Origin: Clavelina lepadiformis
Lineage: Eukaryota > Chordata > Ascidiacea > Aplousobranchia > Clavelinidae
Assembly: GCF_947623445.1 (NCBI RefSeq)
Contig: NC_135241.1
Span: 16,866,501-16,930,500, forward strand
DNA: 64,000 nucleotides
Reading direction: 5' to 3'
A program made the translations under genes and the position numbers. A model generated the notes under the pieces. That model had not been told where the DNA came from, made no database searches, and saw only the letters and a program-made list of their open reading frames with translations. Below, one piece after another: positions 60,108-64,000 of the stretch (position 1 is its first letter; each line of letters starts with the position of its first letter).

Positions 60108-61530
60108 ATGGCTGTTGACTATCATGAGAAGTATAAGGTTTTAAAAAGAAAATTAAAAATGCTGATATACGTGAGTATTGTACAAATGTACACTTATTCC
60201 TTTATGTTTTCCATCTGGAGTTTATAGACTTTGAATAACAAGGAATTTGGATAATTCAAAATTTATAAGATTAATCATTTTAAATTTCATAGGAACATGA
60301 GGGCCTGACTCAGGAACTGGAAAAATCACAGAGAAAGTTGTTAAAGGTTTCAAGAGACAACAGTTTCTTGTTAGACCGACTGTTGCAGTATGAACAAGTT
60401 GTTACGGGGTCACCTTTTAATTCTGATGACACTTTGTCAACTGACAGTGATTCGGATGGCCTATCCCAACCCAAGTATGTTTTAACAATTTAATACTCTT
60501 AACAACTTATTTCTATCATATTTTCCCCTTCACATTGTTTTAATGAGATTATGAGAATTGCTAAAACAAGAACGTATTCATATCTTGATTGGAACAATCC
60601 AACTGCAAACAAGATAGCATTCGCAAATTAATTTTTTTGATATTTCGGGTATTTGGTATTCAACAAAATTCAAGAACTGCCATTGTCTAATATACTTTGG
60701 TATGAGATTATGACTTTTTGAGTTATGCTCAGTCATAGACTATTTCAAAAACTAACTCTATTTTGTAATGCTGAGCTCCTTAATAAAAATGATTTCATTT
60801 ATATTGCAAAAATAGCTGGCATAAACGAAATGGTACATGAAACCTTTTGCCAACTACTCTTCACTTTGCAAGTCAAAACTGATTAATTACCTAAACTGGT
60901 TATCTTTCTAGAAAACGATCCGTCCAGGCTTCTGGATCAGGGAAGTCAATTAAGTCTGAAAACACAGAAATAGTAAGGGACATTGCATTGGTGTTTAATA
61001 CTAATTTTCTAACTTTTATGCATTTCTGGTTTTACTGGCTATCTCACGCCCACAAACAAACTAAAAAGCATTACAGCAACTTTTAGGAAGTTACAGGAAA
61101 TATTGCGTGGTACAATAGTGTGAACTCTGCATCAATTGCAATATGTGTGTGTTAGTTACAAATTCCCTTTTGCATGCAATGCATGCTGCTTGACTTTGTC
61201 TGCTTTTTGTTTTACTTCTAAAGGCCACAGTGGAAAAAGATGATTCAGCTGCAGACACTGGCCAACCAGACAGCAAATGTTTGTTTCAAAATAAATAATT
61301 TCAAATGAAAATTTTGCCTTTCATATCGGTCTCTGTTCTCACTTTTTATGATCTATTTCACAGCTGATAAACCAGACACTGAAATAGTTGAAGTCCAAGA
61401 AATGAAAGAAGAAGCAATTCCTGACGATGACAACAATATTAAGAAGCAATTCGACATGAGTCCGGCAGCGTCAATAACCACTGACAATGACACGAAAGGG
61501 TCTGATAAAGAAATGGAACCTAACAAATGA
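60108..61530 (+). CDS. INO80E: INO80 complex subunit E
   Basis: Five exons: 60108-60170, 60293-60474, 60912-60972, 61224-61278 and 61364-61530, all in phase, encoding 175 residues. The N-terminus [20 protein letters not shown] followed by [20 protein letters not shown] and [15 protein letters not shown] is nearly identical to the coiled coil of INO80E, a metazoan-specific subunit of the INO80 nucleosome-remodelling complex. The remainder is acidic and Ser/Asp-rich, with a short basic PKKR patch at the exon 2-3 junction, and is shorter than the human protein (about 244 residues, proline-rich). The exon 4 donor (AAAT then GTTTGT) is weak, so the exon 4 boundary is the least certain. The gene is nuclear and probably housekeeping. 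Confidence 0.93.
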
Positions 61531-61793
61531 CAGCCTCAAATCACTTGAGGGGCAGTGGTTGTCTGCAGTGCCAAGTTGTATAAACTGACTAGTGCTGGTC
61601 GGAGCTCCATTGAAGATCATAGAAACGGAAAGCAACTGCGCAAACGTCCGTTTCATCAGATCATCATGCTATTATGTACTTTCAATACTGAAATACTGAA
61701 ATAGTTTTACTCAGTAGCTCATTTCTTTAATGTGCATTTAAATGACAACACACTTTTAGAGTTTTTATATAAAATGGCGTTTATGTTTTGACA

Positions 61794-61799
61794 ATAAAA
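61794..61799 (+). terminator. poly(A) signal of INO80E
   Basis: AATAAA about 260 bases downstream of the INO80E stop codon. Confidence 0.55.
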
Positions 61800-62498
61800 T
61801 TACAACCATGCTAGAAAATATTTAAATCAGGACACTACACAAAGTAAGTATACACAGCTTAGTACATTAGAATTGCATAAGCGAATTACGTTGTAGTCGT
61901 TACAACATAGAACTGCAAAATATTACGTAATTCATTGCGAAAATGCGCAACATTGAAAGTTTAGCGGCAAAGTCTAAAATCAATTTTCAGCAACTGCTGC
62001 TGCACACTTGTGCAGTCCGTCTTATCTGGTTAGGACTATTTTTAGTGCAAGTTATTGCTGCTTAGATTAAAGGCAGAGTAGAACGGATGCGAAAAAACAA
62101 CGTCACAAAATACACACAACATATCGTCTACGTCTAGAAATAAAACCGAAACTTTACCAAAAGAAAAGTGCATTTAATTTCTCTTTTTGTACAAAAATGC
62201 TAAAGTACAATACACTGCAAATTTCATTAAAAATACACTACTTTTTTAAATTGTAACTTAACGTACATAAAGAAATGTTGCAACTTTTTAAGTGGGACTG
62301 CACACCACACTACGTAGTTCAGACCGGCTCATTAATCAGTTCCTTTTACATAAAACCGCTCTTCTAATGGAATAGACACAGGCAGAGCTGTGAGAAGCGC
62401 AGTAAAGAAATAAAATTAAAGACAGTGTTGAACTTAGATACACAATTTCCGAAAGTAAGGAATAATTTTTTCTTCGCAATTGAATGTCATCGTGTTAA
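61800..62498. other. convergent gap between INO80E and the class I myosin
   Basis: No gene recognised. It holds the 3' flanks of both genes. Confidence 0.4.
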
Positions 62499-63999
62499 TT
62501 ATTTGCCGGGGGCCACCTGCAGATATTTGAGAAGCTCAATAAAGGTAGTGCGCCATGGCATAGGATATTTGCAAAAAAGGAAGACAGTGACTTACCACCA
62601 GCAAAGACTTGCCGTTTTTCGCTTTTACAACCGATACGTCTTGGCCAACTGCGTATTCTATTGTACCTTGTTTACCGCCAGCCATGTCATGAACGATGCT
62701 GCGATAATGACGTAAGTATTACTGTGGGTGTGACGTATTCCCACTAAACTATGATATACATTACCACTTCCTACCTTCCGTTGTCCACTACTTTTACGTC
62801 GTTGTTCTTTTTGGCGATACTGGCTAGCTTGGTAACCGTCTCAATTGCAAAAGTACTCTGCACGATTGCATCGCCCTTTTCTTTGTTCTCAGACGGAGCG
62901 TGCAGGACGAACACGTTGTCACCGAGACTACTTGTCGAAATACCTGCAAAGATTAACTTTTTTATATTCCTGTAAATTGCGTATTTACGCAGCATAACCT
63001 GCATGTACTTGTTGTTTTTTGTAGTAGCTTTATTCTCATTCATAACTACTTTGTCACCTTTCAGGTCGGAATGTTCGATTCTCTGTTTTAATTTTCCATC
63101 TTTGCTGTCAAACAAGTAAGTAGCTTTACCGGTGATCACTAAAGTTCGCGACCTCGGGTGGTAACCGTGACGATCGTATTTGGTCACTGTGCAGCAGTAG
63201 CGAGCATGCTCACCAGCGTCAATCATAGTCATCATCTTGGGTTTTAACTCTGTTGCAACATACAAAATGCAACTTTAAAGATAAAATCATTGTGCTACGT
63301 AAAGCAATTTTAATACCTTGGTATTTAAAAAAATGAAACCCAAATATAGGTAGGGATAAGGAGGATAACTCACCGTCTCTTTTTTCTACAAAGGGTTTAG
63401 CGATGCTTTCTTCGTATCCTTTCTTCTTCTGTCTGAAGATTTCACTGGCCAATACCTTCTCTTCCATCGCTGCCTTGCTCTCTGGTGTGATGTTCTGCAC
63501 ATATTTTTTCACCATGTTCCTCATGTTCAATTTCTGGAGGAGTTGTGCGGTCTGCAGTAAGCACAAAACGTTACAGCGTTTCAATATTCTCTTTAAAAAC
63601 CTCTAAATAGCATTTGTTATGCACGCTGAATATAAAAGTCAAATTTGCAATAAAATCAATGTATTAAATGAACATCACTAAACACACATAAACATCACTA
63701 AATCGGTTAGGAATTAAATCAAATCGTTTAAAAATCAAACCTACACTGGCAATAAATGATGGAGGCTATTTCATTAATATTTTATTAATATACTATTTGC
63801 CTTTATGATATGGATCTATTTCCTATTGGGGTCGAAATGTAACATGTGCTTCAACGTTACTAATGTTACTTTCTCTCACAACCCTACAAATCGGCGTCAT
63901 AAAATACGTTTTAATTAAGTAGATACTCGCCTCCGCCAAAGCAGCAGGAGGTGAGAGCCAGTTTTTGTCGAGAACATTCTTGGGTATGTTATCTCGGCA
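62499..63999 (-). CDS. class I unconventional myosin, tail (TH1) region, 3' part of gene
   Basis: Six exons on the minus strand, the first cut by the window edge: 63999-63931, 63551-63374, 63249-63058, 62943-62775, 62698-62596 and 62516-62499 (stop 62499-62501), giving 242 residues in phase. It begins CRDNIPKNVLDKNWLSPPAA, the post-IQ segment of class I myosins, then EKVLASEIFRQKKKGYEESI and the TH1 membrane-binding domain (ELKPKMM, YCCTVTKYDRHGYHPRSRTLVITGKATYLF, SLGDNVFVLHAP, GTIEYAVGQDVSVVK, ending VAPGK). TH1 binds acidic phospholipids and links actin to membranes. The motor and IQ motifs lie beyond base 64000. The intron after the first exon starts with GC (63929-63930). There is no SH3, so it is a short-tailed type. 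The exact subclass (1A/B, 1C/H or 1D/G) is undecided. Confidence 0.9.
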
Positions 64000-64000
64000 A

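Noticed and set aside
1..64000. CRISPR arrays, prophage, operons or other prokaryotic systems
   Set aside because: The window is spliced metazoan DNA; no regularly spaced repeats or prokaryotic gene clusters are visible.

Overview
The window is animal nuclear DNA. It is AT-rich, with spliced genes (GT-AG introns from about 70 bases to 2 kb), poly(A) signals, tRNA-derived SINE remnants and many small DNA transposons. Gene content is metazoan: SLC6 transporter, secreted CULT protein, epsilon-COP, NPC1, MRPL10, LYSMD, CHMP3, FUT8, INO80E and a class I myosin. Gene density (about 11 genes in 64 kb), base composition, a (TTAGGG)n tract and SINE type suggest an invertebrate chordate such as an ascidian tunicate. 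The species is inference; the sequence does not prove it.

Layout. 1-600: first two coding exons of an SLC6 transporter on the minus strand. 600-17,600: gene-poor and transposon-rich. It holds a decayed multi-copy-type gene interrupted by a hAT MITE with a perfect 8-bp target duplication, a Tol2-like element carrying a second element, a TTAA-flanked element, a second perfect hAT MITE, a 22-bp tandem repeat, a FLYWCH zinc-finger fragment and a tRNA-derived SINE. 17,665-22,570: two convergent genes, a secreted CULT-domain protein (+, 3 exons) and coatomer epsilon (-, 8 exons, a pogo-like MITE in intron 2). 26,186-29,748: a five-exon gene joining a CAP domain to a Ly6/uPAR domain with a GPI-type tail, with an apparent one-base frameshift. 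31,997-41,448: a complete 21-exon NPC1-type sterol transporter. 42,767-55,802: four minus-strand genes, MRPL10 (3' four exons found), then single-exon LYSMD-like, CHMP3 and FUT8-like genes. 60,108-61,530: INO80E (+, 5 exons). 62,499-64,000: the 3' end of a class I myosin (-), running off the window.

The genes are mostly unrelated housekeeping functions and do not form an obvious pathway, although epsilon-COP, NPC1, CHMP3 and FUT8 all act in the endomembrane system. The observations most worth following are the secreted CULT protein with an intact three-tryptophan cage, the CAP-linker-Ly6 fusion with its frameshift, and the layered transposon insertions with readable target-site duplications. 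Exon boundaries were set by hand from splice sites and phase continuity. Every internal junction reported for the CULT, COPE, NPC1, INO80E and myosin genes keeps frame.
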